From: Nonomuraea maritima
GTDB lineage: Bacteria > Actinomycetota > Actinomycetes > Streptosporangiales > Streptosporangiaceae
Reading direction: 5' to 3'
Assembly (NCBI RefSeq): GCF_900100395.1
Contig: NZ_FNFB01000015.1
Location: 62,001-126,000, forward strand
DNA length: 64,000 nt
The notes under the pieces were generated by a model that worked only from the letters and a program-made list of their open reading frames with translations, had not been told where the DNA came from and did no database searches. A program made the position numbers and the translations under genes. Shown in pieces: positions 16,527 through 24,950 of the stretch. How positions within the stretch are numbered: the stretch's first letter is position 1; each line of letters starts with the position of its first letter.

Positions 16527-16765
16527 GACCCCTCCTCCTAGGTGAGGAAACTCCATATGCTCCTATCCCGCGACTGTGCGTCTTATTCCGGACACCAGAT
16601 ATTTGGCGATTTTGCCCATCCTGTACGGTCAATTCGCCCGCCCGCGCGGCTCGTGGGTCTTGACCTTTTCCGGGCACGGAATTTGGGTCGGCCATTCACC
16701 GATTGCCGGCGCTTCCGCGTGATTTTTCCGGCCTTTTCCGGCGAGTCAGCGGGTACGGCCGGGCC

Positions 16766-18058
16766 TCACAGACCCGGGATCAGGCGTTCGTTGCGGAACA
16801 GGTCGACGAAGAGCTGGTGGTCGGCGCGTGCGCGGACGCCGTAGACGTGCGCGAAGTCCACCAGAACCCGGATGAAACCATCGTGGTCGTCGCCGATGAC
16901 CCCGAAGATCGCGTCCTCGGTGGAGAAGTCGACCAGGTCGTGGGCCGACTCGTCGTCGGCGACCGAGTGCATGCGCGCCACCGCGACCCCGAGGTGCCGT
17001 ACGACGCCGGCGAACTCCTCCGGCTCGTTGACGTCGTCCCAGTCGAGGTCCGCCGAATACGGGGAGACCTCGGCGACCAGCTGGCCCACGCCGTCCAGCT
17101 CGGTGTGACCGAGCCACGGGTCGGCGTACGCCTGCAGCGCCCGCTGCGACTCCGCCGTGCGATGGCCCTGGTGGCGGAAGTACGACCGCACCCGCTCGTC
17201 GTCGATGTGCCGCGCCACCGCGGGCGTCTGCGCCTGCTTCATGTACAGGATGACGTCGTTCTCCAGCGCCTGTGTGTGGCCCTCCAGCAGCAGGTTGTAC
17301 GACGGCAGCCCGGCCGAGCCGATGCCCACGCCCGTGCGCAGCGCGACGTCCTTGATCTCCAGCGCGATCCCGGGGATCTGCGGCAACGTGGTGAGGTAGT
17401 CGGCGAAGGCCGCCTCCACCCGGCGGCGCACGGCCTCGCCGACCGCGACGCGGCCCTCCATCACGCCGAACCGGCGGTCGTAGTTCTCGATCGTCGTCTC
17501 CAGGTCGAGCAGCGCGACCCGGGTGTTCAGCCGCGCCCGCTGGAGCACGTGGTGCAGCACGCCGCTGGTGGTCGCCAGCGTGAGCGAGCCGATCGCGTCG
17601 TCGCCGCCGTGCACGATCGCGTGCAGCTCCGACAGGTACGCCTCGGCGAAGCGGCGCACCAGCGCGCTGATGGCGTCGTCCGACAGGGCCTTGGCGTAAC
17701 CGATCAGCGCCAGGCTGGCCGCCAGCCGCTTGAGGTCCCATATGTACGGGCCGACGTACGCCTCGTCGAAGTCGTTGACGTTGAAAACCAGCTCGCCGGA
17801 GGCGTTCATGTACGTGCCGAAGTTCTCGGCGTGCAGGTCGCCGTGGATCCACACCCGGCTCGTCGGCTTGTCCAGGTAGGCGTCGTCGGCGAACCCGCCG
17901 GTCAGGTCGGCGTAGAACAGGCACGCGCTGCCGCGGTAGAACGCGAAGGGCGACGCGGCCATCTTGCGGAACTTGCGCCGGAACGCCGCCGGGTCGCGGG
18001 CTATCGACGGGCCGAACTCCGTCACGAACACGTCGAGGATGTGCTGCGATCGATCCAC
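16766..18058 (-). CDS. DUF2252 family protein (kinase-like fold)
   Basis: A 430-aa protein. The blocks FRRKFRKMAASPFAFYRGSA, RVWIHGDLHAENFGTY and NDFDEAYVGPYIWDLKRLA are DUF2252 hallmarks; HGDLHAENFG and the later NDFDEA resemble the catalytic loop and metal-binding Asp of aminoglycoside/choline-kinase-like enzymes. The family's substrate is unknown. It is a single gene, 240 bases downstream of the PH-repeat gene start and upstream of the TetR gene end. Confidence 0.85.
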   Translation of the reverse strand: MDRSQHILDVFVTEFGPSIARDPAAFRRKFRKMAASPFAFYRGSACLFYADLTGGFADDAYLDKPTSRVWIHGDLHAENFGTYMNASGELVFNVNDFDEAYVGPYIWDLKRLAASLALIGYAKALSDDAISALVRRFAEAYLSELHAIVHGGDDAIGSLTLATTSGVLHHVLQRARLNTRVALLDLETTIENYDRRFGVMEGRVAVGEAVRRRVEAAFADYLTTLPQIPGIALEIKDVALRTGVGIGSAGLPSYNLLLEGHTQALENDVILYMKQAQTPAVARHIDDERVRSYFRHQGHRTAESQRALQAYADPWLGHTELDGVGQLVAEVSPYSADLDWDDVNEPEEFAGVVRHLGVAVARMHSVADDESAHDLVDFSTEDAIFGVIGDDHDGFIRVLVDFAHVYGVRARADHQLFVDLFRNERLIPGL

Positions 18059-18116
18059 GACTTCCCTTATAACGCCGGGCGTCCCTCCCGCCTCCCCTGC
18101 GTCCCGCCCAGTGGAA

Positions 18117-18176
18117 CGCCCGCGCGCCTCACGGCCGGTCCAGCGAAGCGCCCGCGCGCCTCACGGCCGGTCCAGC
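18117..18176. repeat. 28-bp direct repeat, duplicated 3' end of the TetR gene
   Basis: The 28-base sequence beginning CGCCCGCGCGCCTCACGGCC occurs at 18117-18144 and 18149-18176, exactly the same, with a 32-bp period. The right copy includes the TGA of the TetR gene (18161-18163); the left copy is a second version of the same end lying outside the gene. Confidence 0.9.
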
Positions 18177-18772
18177 CCTCCGGCCAGGACGGCGATCGCC
18201 TGGTCGACGTCCTCCCGCAGGACGTCCACGGGCGGCGGCTGCTCCGGGTCGGTCGCGCGTTCGAGCCACCGGTCCATGACCACGCGCAGCGCCGTGAGCG
18301 CCGTCGCCGCGCACAGCGCCGGATAGATCCCGCCGGCCGTGCCCGGCCCGACGCGTTCGGCGACCGCCTCGGCGAGCGCGCGTTCCTGCGCGGCCAGCAC
18401 GGCGAGCTGATGCGGCACGAGCGACGGCGACCTGCGGACGAGCTGCAGCGCCCTGACGTAGTCGCGGCCGGTGGCGTCACCGCGATCGGCGACGGCGAGC
18501 ACCGCCTCGCGCAGGGCTCCCAGCACCGACTCTGTCGCGGGCCTGGCCCGGAACTCGGCGATGAGCGCCTCGGCCCCGGCCGCGGCGGCGGCTACCAGCG
18601 CTTCCTCCTTGCCGGGGAAGTAGTTGAAGAACGTCCGCAGCGCGATGTCGGCCTCGGCAGCGATCTGCTCGACGGTGACGTTCTCGACGCCGTGGCGCAG
18701 GGCGAGGCGCAGCGCCGCCTCCCGGACGGCGGTCCGGGTGGCGAGCTTCCTGCGTTCGCGGCGGCCGGTCAT
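18161..18772 (-). CDS. TetR-family regulator coupled to the P450 gene
   Basis: A 203-aa protein starting MTGRRERRKLATRTAVREAA. The helix-turn-helix covers residues about 12-55 (VTVEQIAAEADIALRTFFNYF), and the C-terminal domain is of the common TetR_C type. The ATG at 18772 overlaps the P450 stop as ATGA, so it is translationally coupled and probably controls its own operon through the 40-bp imperfect palindrome upstream of the P450 gene. Members of this architecture often regulate efflux or oxidation of hydrophobic compounds. Confidence 0.9.
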   Translation of the reverse strand: MTGRRERRKLATRTAVREAALRLALRHGVENVTVEQIAAEADIALRTFFNYFPGKEEALVAAAAAGAEALIAEFRARPATESVLGALREAVLAVADRGDATGRDYVRALQLVRRSPSLVPHQLAVLAAQERALAEAVAERVGPGTAGGIYPALCAATALTALRVVMDRWLERATDPEQPPPVDVLREDVDQAIAVLAGGLDRP

Positions 18773-20037
18773 GCCCATGTGACGGGGAGCGAGTGCACCC
18801 CGAAGACGAGCATCTCGTTGCGCAGCGGCACTTGCTCCGCTGGAACGGCGAGGCGCAGGCCAGGCATCCGGGTCAGCAGCTCGCCGAGGCCGACCCGCAT
18901 CTCCACCCGGGCGAGCTGCTGGCCCAGGCACTGGTGGACGCCATGCCCGAAGGCCAGGTGGGAGGTGCGGGGCCGGAGCACGTCAAGCCGGTCGGGGTCG
19001 TTCCAGTGGCGGGGGTCGCGGTTGGCCTCGGGCGTCGCGATGATCACGGTGGCGCCGGCGGCGATCTCGACGTCGCCCACCTTGACGTCCTCGGTGGCGA
19101 CCCGGGTGACGCCCATCTGGATGATGGACAGGTAGCGCAGCAGCTCCTCGATCGCGTTGTCGAGGAGGGCCGGGTCGGCCCGCAGCGCGCCGAGCTGGTC
19201 GGGGTGCTCCAGCAGCGCGAACGTGCCGAGGCCCAGCATGTTGGCGGTGGTCTCGTGGCCGGCGCCGAGCAGCACGAGCGCCATGTCGACCAGCTGCGCG
19301 TCGGTCAGCGGCGGGTCGGCGTCGTGGATGAGCCCGGACAGCATGTCGTCGGCCGGCTCGGCCCGCTTGGCCGCCACCAGCTCCTGGATGAAGCCGTACA
19401 GTTCGAGGCCCGCGCGGGCCCGCTCGTCGTCGCCGCTGGTGGAGTCGAGCGCGATGGCGGTGTTCCGCTGGAACCGCGCGCGGTCGGCGTAGTCGACGCC
19501 GAGCATCTCGCAGATCACCAGCGAGGGGATCGGCAGCGCGTACGCGGGCACGAGGTCGGCCTCGGTGCCGGCGGCCCGCATCGCCTCGATGTGCTCGACC
19601 GCGATGTCGCGGATGTGCGACTCCAGCGCCCGCATCCGCCGGACGGTGAACTGCCCGGTGAGCAGCCGCCGCAGCCGCGTGTGCTCGGGCGGGTCCATAA
19701 AGATGAACATGCCATCGGTACGGCCCCCGGGCGGGGGCGCGGGCTGCCCGGCCGCTTGCTGGTGGGTGGCGTCGGGGTGGCGTACCCGGTCGGAGCTGAA
19801 GCGGGGGTCGCTGAGGACGGCGCGGGCCTCGTCCAGGCCGGTGACCATCCAGGTCGAGGCGCCGTTGTGCAGCGTCAGCGGCTGCACCGCCCCCTGGCCG
19901 CGCCGCTGCCGCAGGCCGGGCGGCGGGTCGAAGGGGCACCCGTCGCGCTCGACCAGGTCGGCCGGCAGCAGCCGGCGCATCGCGGTGGGCGACTCGTCGG
20001 CCGGCACGGTCGCGTTCTCGTCACCGGAGCTCGTCAT
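18769..20037 (-). CDS. Cytochrome P450 (bacterial CYP105/107-like class)
   Basis: A 422-aa heme monooxygenase. Visible motifs: I-helix oxygen-activation AGHETT (259-264), K-helix ExxR (Glu298-Arg301) and heme loop FGHGVHQCLGQQLAR with the thiolate Cys370. It has no membrane anchor, as usual for soluble actinomycete P450s, and would need a ferredoxin and reductase encoded elsewhere. The ATG at 20037 is supported by GGAGAGGATG; a longer frame runs into the operator region. Substrate cannot be told from sequence; with no adjacent biosynthetic genes, xenobiotic or fatty-acid oxidation is as likely as specialised metabolism. Confidence 0.92.
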   Translation of the reverse strand: MTSSGDENATVPADESPTAMRRLLPADLVERDGCPFDPPPGLRQRRGQGAVQPLTLHNGASTWMVTGLDEARAVLSDPRFSSDRVRHPDATHQQAAGQPAPPPGGRTDGMFIFMDPPEHTRLRRLLTGQFTVRRMRALESHIRDIAVEHIEAMRAAGTEADLVPAYALPIPSLVICEMLGVDYADRARFQRNTAIALDSTSGDDERARAGLELYGFIQELVAAKRAEPADDMLSGLIHDADPPLTDAQLVDMALVLLGAGHETTANMLGLGTFALLEHPDQLGALRADPALLDNAIEELLRYLSIIQMGVTRVATEDVKVGDVEIAAGATVIIATPEANRDPRHWNDPDRLDVLRPRTSHLAFGHGVHQCLGQQLARVEMRVGLGELLTRMPGLRLAVPAEQVPLRNEMLVFGVHSLPVTWA

Positions 20038-20079
20038 CGGCACATCCTCTCCACGGGAAGCCTGTCGCCGACCACTGTA

Positions 20080-20119
20080 GAACGTGCATGTCGTGCATTC
20101 ATGCACAACGTGCACGTTC
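20080..20119. promoter_or_regulatory. 40-bp imperfect palindrome, candidate TetR operator for the P450 operon
   Basis: The outer arms GAACGTGCA and TGCACGTTC match perfectly, and the inner segments GTGCAT and ATGCAC also pair, with only four mismatched positions across 20 base pairs. It can be read as two overlapping GTGCA-type sites. It sits 43 bases upstream of the P450 start and 5 bases from the end of the dehydrogenase gene. Confidence 0.7.
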
Positions 20120-20124
20120 GTGGC

Positions 20125-21039
20125 TCAGCCGGCCGTGACGACGCACTTGACGAAGCCCGGCGGCCGGTCGGCGAAATACCCGAAGCCGCGGTCGACCTCG
20201 TCGAGGGGCACGGTGTGGGTGATCAGAGGTTCGAGGGTGAGGCGGCGGTCGGCCATCAGCCGCAGGCCCTCGCGCAGCGCCGCCATGGTCCGCCGGCGCT
20301 CGCCGCTGAACCCGTTGACGATCGTCACCCCGCGATACCACAGCTCGATGTCCAGCTCACGAGGGCCGTCGTGGTGGTAGCCGGCCACGCAGAGCGTGCC
20401 GTGCCGCGTCACCAGGTCGCCCGCCAGCTTCAGGCCGGCGGCCCTGCCGGTGAACTCCACGACCACGTCGAAGCCGGACGCGAGCCCGGCCGCCTCCTCC
20501 GGCGTGCACACCTCGTCGGCGCCCAGGGCCGGCGCGAGGTCGCGTACGTGCGGCAGCGGGTCGACCCCGACCAGCCGGGCGGGTGCGTGCCCGGCCGCCA
20601 CCTGCACCGCGATGAGGCCCATGAAACCGAGCCCGACCACGGCCACCCGCTGCCCGGGGGCGAGCGGACAGCGCGACAGCGCCTCGACGACGCAGGCCAG
20701 CGGCTCGCCGAGGGCCGCCGCGTCCGGCACGTTCGCCGGCACCGGCAGCAGCGCCGCGGCGGGGACGTGCACCGCGTCGGCGAAGGCGGGGGAGGCGAAG
20801 CCGGTCACCCGGTCGCCGGGCGACCAGCCGTACACGCCCGCACCGAGCGCCTCGATGACGCCGGTCAGCTCGTGTCCCAGGCGGGTCGGGGGTCCCTGGT
20901 GGCGGGCCCAGGCCGACTCCTCCGAGGAGCAGATCCCGGAGGCCAGGGTCCGTACCCTTACCTCACCGGGGCCGGGCGGGGTGTCGGCGACCTCGACGAT
21001 CTCCGAACGACCCGGTGCCACCACCTGTGCGTACCGCAC
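20125..21039 (-). CDS. Zinc-type medium-chain alcohol/polyol dehydrogenase
   Basis: A 304-aa MDR protein. The catalytic zinc ligands are visible as Cys37 (GICSSEES) and His56-Glu57 (LGHELTG); the coenzyme loop is VVGLGFMGLIAVQ. The four-Cys structural zinc lobe is absent, which shortens the protein relative to the usual 340-350 aa and suggests a sugar/polyol dehydrogenase subgroup. The GTG at 21039 has GAGGAGG upstream. It is the last gene of the SIS-kinase-dehydrogenase operon, so it probably oxidises or reduces a sugar derivative in the same pathway. Confidence 0.85.
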   Translation of the reverse strand: MRYAQVVAPGRSEIVEVADTPPGPGEVRVRTLASGICSSEESAWARHQGPPTRLGHELTGVIEALGAGVYGWSPGDRVTGFASPAFADAVHVPAAALLPVPANVPDAAALGEPLACVVEALSRCPLAPGQRVAVVGLGFMGLIAVQVAAGHAPARLVGVDPLPHVRDLAPALGADEVCTPEEAAGLASGFDVVVEFTGRAAGLKLAGDLVTRHGTLCVAGYHHDGPRELDIELWYRGVTIVNGFSGERRRTMAALREGLRLMADRRLTLEPLITHTVPLDEVDRGFGYFADRPPGFVKCVVTAG

Positions 21040-21053
21040 GCATCCTCCTCGAT

Positions 21054-21956
21054 TCACCGGACCGCCAGGCGGCGGGCCAGTTCGACGGCGCCCGCGACCG
21101 GCGGCTCGCGCAGCAGCGTCGCCGTCACCCCGGGCAACAGCGCCATTAGTTCGCTCTCGAACGCCGTGAACAGCGCAGGACGGCCCACGATCACGCCGCC
21201 CGCCGCGACCACGGCACGGGTGTCGGCGCCCCGCCTGGCCAGCGCCGCCACCAGATGGGCCAGCGCCGCACCGCCCCGCTGGACGACCTCGCGGGCCGTG
21301 GCGGAGCCCTCGTCCGCGGCATCGAACACGGCGGGCGCGTGCGCGGCCCACGTCTCGACCCCGCCGTCCCAGCTCATCGCGGCGGCCAGCTCGGGCAGGC
21401 CGGGCACGCCGTACGAGCGCAGCAGGGCGCTGCCGAGCGCGTCGAGCGGCTCGCCCTCGTCGGCGCGGGCGAGCACCGCGCGGGCCGCGTCGCGGACGAG
21501 CGCCGAGCCGGAGCCCTCGTCGCCGAGCACCCAGCCCCAACCGCCCGCCGACAGGTGGGCGCCGGTCTCGCGGTGGCGGCCCACGGCGATCGAACCGGTG
21601 CCGGCGACCACGCCGATCCCGCCGGGCAGGCCCGCCGCGGGTACGAGCAGCTGGGCGTCGTTGACCACGGTGGCGGGCACGCCCAGGGCCGCCTCCAGCT
21701 CGCGTCCGAGCCGGTCGCACTGTTCGGGTGTCTCGCACCCGTGCGCCCCGGTGACGACCCGCACCACCTCGTCGCCAGGACGTGGCAGCGCCCCCACCCG
21801 TTCGGCCAGCCACGAGGCGGCGGCGGGCAGCGACCGGGTCTGCCAGCCGGTGCTCGGCACCGTGCGGTCGGCGGCGATCTCACCGGCGGCCAGGTCGAGC
21901 AGGCGCATCCGCGTCTTCGTGCCGCCGGCGTCGACGCCCACCACGACCCGGCTCAT
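21054..21956 (-). CDS. N-acetylglucosamine kinase-like protein (BadF/BadG/BcrA/BcrD ATPase family)
   Basis: A 300-aa ASKHA-fold kinase. The phosphate-1 loop GVDAGGTKTRMRLLD (residues about 6-20), the second phosphate motif GVVAGTGSIAVG and the block GGWGWVLGDEGSGSALVRDA are those of the mammalian-type GlcNAc kinase family. The reaction would be GlcNAc (or another amino sugar) plus ATP to the 6-phosphate. It overlaps the SIS gene by 4 bases and precedes the dehydrogenase by 14. Substrate specificity within this family (GlcNAc, glucosamine, muropeptide sugars) cannot be fixed by eye. Confidence 0.85.
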   Translation of the reverse strand: MSRVVVGVDAGGTKTRMRLLDLAAGEIAADRTVPSTGWQTRSLPAAASWLAERVGALPRPGDEVVRVVTGAHGCETPEQCDRLGRELEAALGVPATVVNDAQLLVPAAGLPGGIGVVAGTGSIAVGRHRETGAHLSAGGWGWVLGDEGSGSALVRDAARAVLARADEGEPLDALGSALLRSYGVPGLPELAAAMSWDGGVETWAAHAPAVFDAADEGSATAREVVQRGGAALAHLVAALARRGADTRAVVAAGGVIVGRPALFTAFESELMALLPGVTATLLREPPVAGAVELARRLAVR

Positions 21957-22990
21957 CCGACGGGTTCCTCCACCTTCGTGTCGCTGTTGTGGAAGACGAA
22001 GTCCTCGATGTCCACGCCGCGCGCCTCGGCCAGCGCGGCCGCCAGGCGCTGCAGCACGGCGGTGGCGAGGACGACCCGCACCGGGAGGGGGGCCTCGGCC
22101 GGGAGCGGCACCACGTGCAGGTGCTCGGCGGGCGCGAAGTCTGCCGAGGTGACGCAGAGGGTGTGGTGGCCGGCCGCGGCGAGGGTCGTGGCCAGCTCCA
22201 GCTCGCGGCCGTCGCCGATGACGACGTGCAGGGTGTCGCCGGCCGACTCCATCTCGCCGTGCAGGTAGTTGCGGGTGACCAGCGCGGAGGCGGGCACCCG
22301 GCACACCTCGCGCAGCAGCAGGGCGCCGGACTCGGAGACGGCGCGGAAGACGCCTGAGGAGACGACGTCGGCGGCCACCGCGCGGGCGGCGCGGCGGGCG
22401 ACCTCGTCCACCACCGGGGCGAGCGCCTCCTCGTGCCGCTCCAGGGCGGCGCCGATCCCGGACCACTCCTCGGCGACCTCGGCCGCGGGCGTGCCGAGCA
22501 GCGTCCTGGCCACCATGGTGAGCGCGACCAGCGTGCCGGTGTAGCCGATGGTGGAGGCGTAGCTGTCGGGCTCGTTCCCGAGGTCGACGCAGTGGTCGGC
22601 GGCCCTGCTGAGCAGCGAGGGAACGACGTTCACCAGCGCCGCGCGGTGCGCGCCAGGCAGCAGGGAGAGCGAGTCGATGGTCTCCGGGCTGCGCCCGGAC
22701 TGGGAGACGGCGAGCACCAGGTCGGCTCCCGTCAGCGAGAGGCCGTCGCCGAGTTCTCCGGCCAGTTCGCGGCGGGCGAGGACGCCGCCTTCTGCCAGCA
22801 GCTGGACCGGCAGGGTGAGAGCCGCGTAGCTGGCCCCGATGCCGACGAAGACCGGCCGCTTCACCCCGGCGAGCGCGCCGTCCGCTGCGGCGAGTGCGGG
22901 GAGCTGGGCCGCGACCCGGGCCGCGATCCGCTCCAGGGCCGCCGGCTGGCCCGCCCGTCCTGCCAGGAAGGGGATTCGCACCCCGGTCAT
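21953..22990 (-). CDS. SIS-domain protein, AgaS/GlmS-isomerase-like sugar-phosphate enzyme
   Basis: A 345-aa protein with two SIS domains. The first has VFVGIGASYAALTLPVQLL and VLAVSQSGRSPETIDSLSLL, where SQSG..ET is the phosphosugar-binding loop; the second has ALVTRNYLHGEMESAGDTLH. Such proteins deaminate or isomerise amino-sugar phosphates (glucosamine-6-phosphate or galactosamine-6-phosphate type). With the GlcNAc-kinase-like gene next to it, deamination after deacetylation is likely, but no NagA deacetylase is in the window. The inner ATG at 22990 is chosen; GAGAGGA lies upstream. Confidence 0.85.
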   Translation of the reverse strand: MTGVRIPFLAGRAGQPAALERIAARVAAQLPALAAADGALAGVKRPVFVGIGASYAALTLPVQLLAEGGVLARRELAGELGDGLSLTGADLVLAVSQSGRSPETIDSLSLLPGAHRAALVNVVPSLLSRAADHCVDLGNEPDSYASTIGYTGTLVALTMVARTLLGTPAAEVAEEWSGIGAALERHEEALAPVVDEVARRAARAVAADVVSSGVFRAVSESGALLLREVCRVPASALVTRNYLHGEMESAGDTLHVVIGDGRELELATTLAAAGHHTLCVTSADFAPAEHLHVVPLPAEAPLPVRVVLATAVLQRLAAALAEARGVDIEDFVFHNSDTKVEEPVG

Positions 22991-23015
22991 GTCGTTGGTT
23001 TCCTCTCGAGGGGAG

Positions 23016-23052
23016 ATACCAGAAATATCATTAATAAGACCACACCATACCA
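23016..23052. promoter_or_regulatory. Two ATACCA boxes bracketing the putative promoter of the SIS operon
   Basis: ATACCA occurs at 23016-23021 and 23047-23052 in an AT-rich 40-bp segment between the GntR stop and the SIS start. Between them lies TTATTAATGATATT on the minus strand, a plausible -10 region. The same hexamer overlaps the promoter of the importer operon at 30050-30077. Confidence 0.45.
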
Positions 23053-23152
23053 CGTAAGGCCATAAAGGAGCCGGGTTGTGGGGATTCATCGGTGGCCGGC
23101 CGCTGTGGGGAGCCGGCCGGGGTGTGTGTACGTGGGGGGTGGGTGAATCGGG

Positions 23153-23977
23153 TCAGGAGCCGCGGACGAACGAGGTGCGCAGCCGGTAGCGGTCGCCCCG
23201 GTAGGTGATGGTCGAGACGAGCACCACCCGGTCGGTGGCGTCCGTCATGGTCTGGCTCATGGTCAGGACGGGATCGCCCGGCTCGAGCTGCAGCGGCTCG
23301 GCGTGCTCGGGGGCGCACCCCCTGGCCTCGATGGTGGACTCGGCCACGACCGGCTCGGCGCCCGCCGCGACGAGCTCGTCCAGCAGCGACGCGCGGCTGA
23401 AGTCGACGGACGCGAGGCCGGGCACCAGGTTGGCCACCACGCGGGAGGAGTCGACCGCGATCGGCACCCCGTCCAGCATGCGGACGCGCTCCAGCAGGAA
23501 GACGTCGGCGCCCGCCGCCACGCCGAACTCGTCGGCCTCGTCCAGCGACGCGTGCTTGACCTCGGCGCGCAGCACCCGCGACGTGGGCACGAGGCCCTTG
23601 CGGCGGGCCGTCTCGGTGAAGGACTCCAGCGAGTTCGGCCACTCGCGGTCGGAGCGGGCCGCGACATACCACCCGCGACCGTGCGAGGACCGCATGACGC
23701 CGCGCTCGACCAGGTGTTGCAGCGCGCGGCGGAGCGTCACCCGGCTGATGCCGAGCTGGGTGCACAGGTCGCGTTCCGCGGGCAGCCGTCGCCCGGCGGG
23801 CAGGACGCCCTCGCGCACCTGACGTTCGATCAGCTCGGCGGCCTGGACCCACAGCGGCTCTGGGTTGTCCGGTGCGATGAGGGACCTCTGAGGCGACGTG
23901 CTCACCCCGTCCATGTCTTTTCCCGTCCCCAGCTTGTGTCTCATCGTCGAACCCCGCGGCCGGATACCATTATCCAT
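23153..23977 (-). CDS. GntR/HutC-family regulator of the sugar cluster
   Basis: A 274-aa protein if started at the ATG 23977, which has GGAG at good spacing and overlaps the epimerase stop (ATGGATAA). Later ATGs at 23944 and 23914 are alternatives. The winged helix (PLWVQAAELIERQVREG, RRLPAERDLCTQLGISRVTL) spans residues about 50-115. The C-terminal UTRA-type effector domain carries the usual R-(V/A)-R-x-x-D-G-x-P block (ERVRMLDGVPIAVDSSRV). HutC regulators such as DasR and NagR bind sugar phosphates; this one ends the importer operon and lies just upstream of the SIS operon, so it likely governs both. Confidence 0.9.
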   Translation of the reverse strand: MDNGIRPRGSTMRHKLGTGKDMDGVSTSPQRSLIAPDNPEPLWVQAAELIERQVREGVLPAGRRLPAERDLCTQLGISRVTLRRALQHLVERGVMRSSHGRGWYVAARSDREWPNSLESFTETARRKGLVPTSRVLRAEVKHASLDEADEFGVAAGADVFLLERVRMLDGVPIAVDSSRVVANLVPGLASVDFSRASLLDELVAAGAEPVVAESTIEARGCAPEHAEPLQLEPGDPVLTMSQTMTDATDRVVLVSTITYRGDRYRLRTSFVRGS

Positions 23978-24950
23978 CACAATCTCCGGCAAGTCGGTCG
24001 AAGGCCGCGTCCAGCTCGGCGTCGACCTTCTGCCTGGACGGATCGGCGTCGAACCACCGGAGAATCTCCCGGGCTCCCTGCTCGAATGGCACCCGAGCCG
24101 AAAATCCCGGTACGAGCCGTTTAATCCTCGAATTGTCATAAATCATGGAATGCCGGAAATCTTCCTCCAGGACGGTCCCCATCCACGGGATTTCCCGGCC
24201 GATGTCCGCGCTCGACCGGTGCACCATCCTGGGTTCCACCCCGGCGGCCCTGGCGAGCGAGAAATGAATGCCGTCCCAGGTGAGCGGTTCGTCGGAGGTG
24301 ATGTGCACGCTTTCCCCCACGGCGGCCCGGCCGGCCACCACCCCGGAGAGCCCCACGGCGAAGTCGCTCGCGTGGGTGAGGTTCCACAGTGAGGTGCCGT
24401 CCCCGTGCACGACGGCCGGTCTGCCGCGCCTCCAGCGGTCGATCACCGTCCAGCCGGCCAGGACGGGGAACACGGTCTCGTCGTAGACGTGCGCGGCCCG
24501 CACGATCGTCGCCGGGAAACCCTCGTAGCGGTAGGCACGTTCCAGCTCCTCCTCGCAGCGCAGCTTCTGCGCCGGGTAGTCGAAGTCGCCCGCGCGCCGT
24601 GCCGACGCCTCCGTGACCGGCAGCGTGGGCGCGGGCCTGGCGTACACCGAGCCGGTCGAGATGAACACGTAGTGCCCGGTACGGCCCGCGTACCTGGACA
24701 CGTCGGCGGCGATGTCGGCGGGGACGTACCCGACGAAGTTGACGACCGCGTCGAAGGTCTCGTCGCCGAGCGCGGCCCGCATGGAGGCGTCGTCGTGCAC
24801 GTCGGCGGTGAGCGCCCGCACGCCGTCCGGCAACGGCCGCGTGGTGCTGCGGCCCCTGGTCAGCGCGGTGACGTCGAAGCCGTCGGCGGCGAACCGGCGG
24901 GCGCAGGCCGCGCTGATCACGCCCGTGCCGCCGAGCAGGAGAACTTTCAT
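23970..24950 (-). CDS. NAD-dependent epimerase/dehydratase (extended or atypical SDR)
   Basis: A 326-aa Rossmann protein starting MKVLLLGGTGVISAACARRF, with the nucleotide loop GGTGVIS instead of GxxGxxG with a final Gly, typical of atypical epimerases. The catalytic region reads FISTGSVYARP followed by DFDYPAQKLRCEEEL, where Tyr-x-x-x-Lys is YPAQK. It overlaps the isomerase gene by 4 bases (ATGA) and is the penultimate gene of the operon. It probably acts on a free or nucleotide-linked sugar from the imported oligosaccharide. Confidence 0.85.
   Translation of the reverse strand: MKVLLLGGTGVISAACARRFAADGFDVTALTRGRSTTRPLPDGVRALTADVHDDASMRAALGDETFDAVVNFVGYVPADIAADVSRYAGRTGHYVFISTGSVYARPAPTLPVTEASARRAGDFDYPAQKLRCEEELERAYRYEGFPATIVRAAHVYDETVFPVLAGWTVIDRWRRGRPAVVHGDGTSLWNLTHASDFAVGLSGVVAGRAAVGESVHITSDEPLTWDGIHFSLARAAGVEPRMVHRSSADIGREIPWMGTVLEEDFRHSMIYDNSRIKRLVPGFSARVPFEQGAREILRWFDADPSRQKVDAELDAAFDRLAGDCDG

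Noticed and set aside
16703..19135. 810-codon plus-strand frame opposite the DUF2252, TetR and P450 genes
   Set aside because: Antisense shadow in high-GC DNA with no domain; the opposite strand has three well-defined genes.
18769..21956. A secondary-metabolite gene cluster around the P450
   Set aside because: No synthase, ligase or tailoring set is adjacent; the neighbours are a TetR gene and a sugar operon.
23962..23975. GGATACCATTATCC as a third GntR operator
   Set aside because: It sits at the epimerase stop and the preferred GntR start, inside an operon, so the match may reflect coding sequence; reported only as a possible site.
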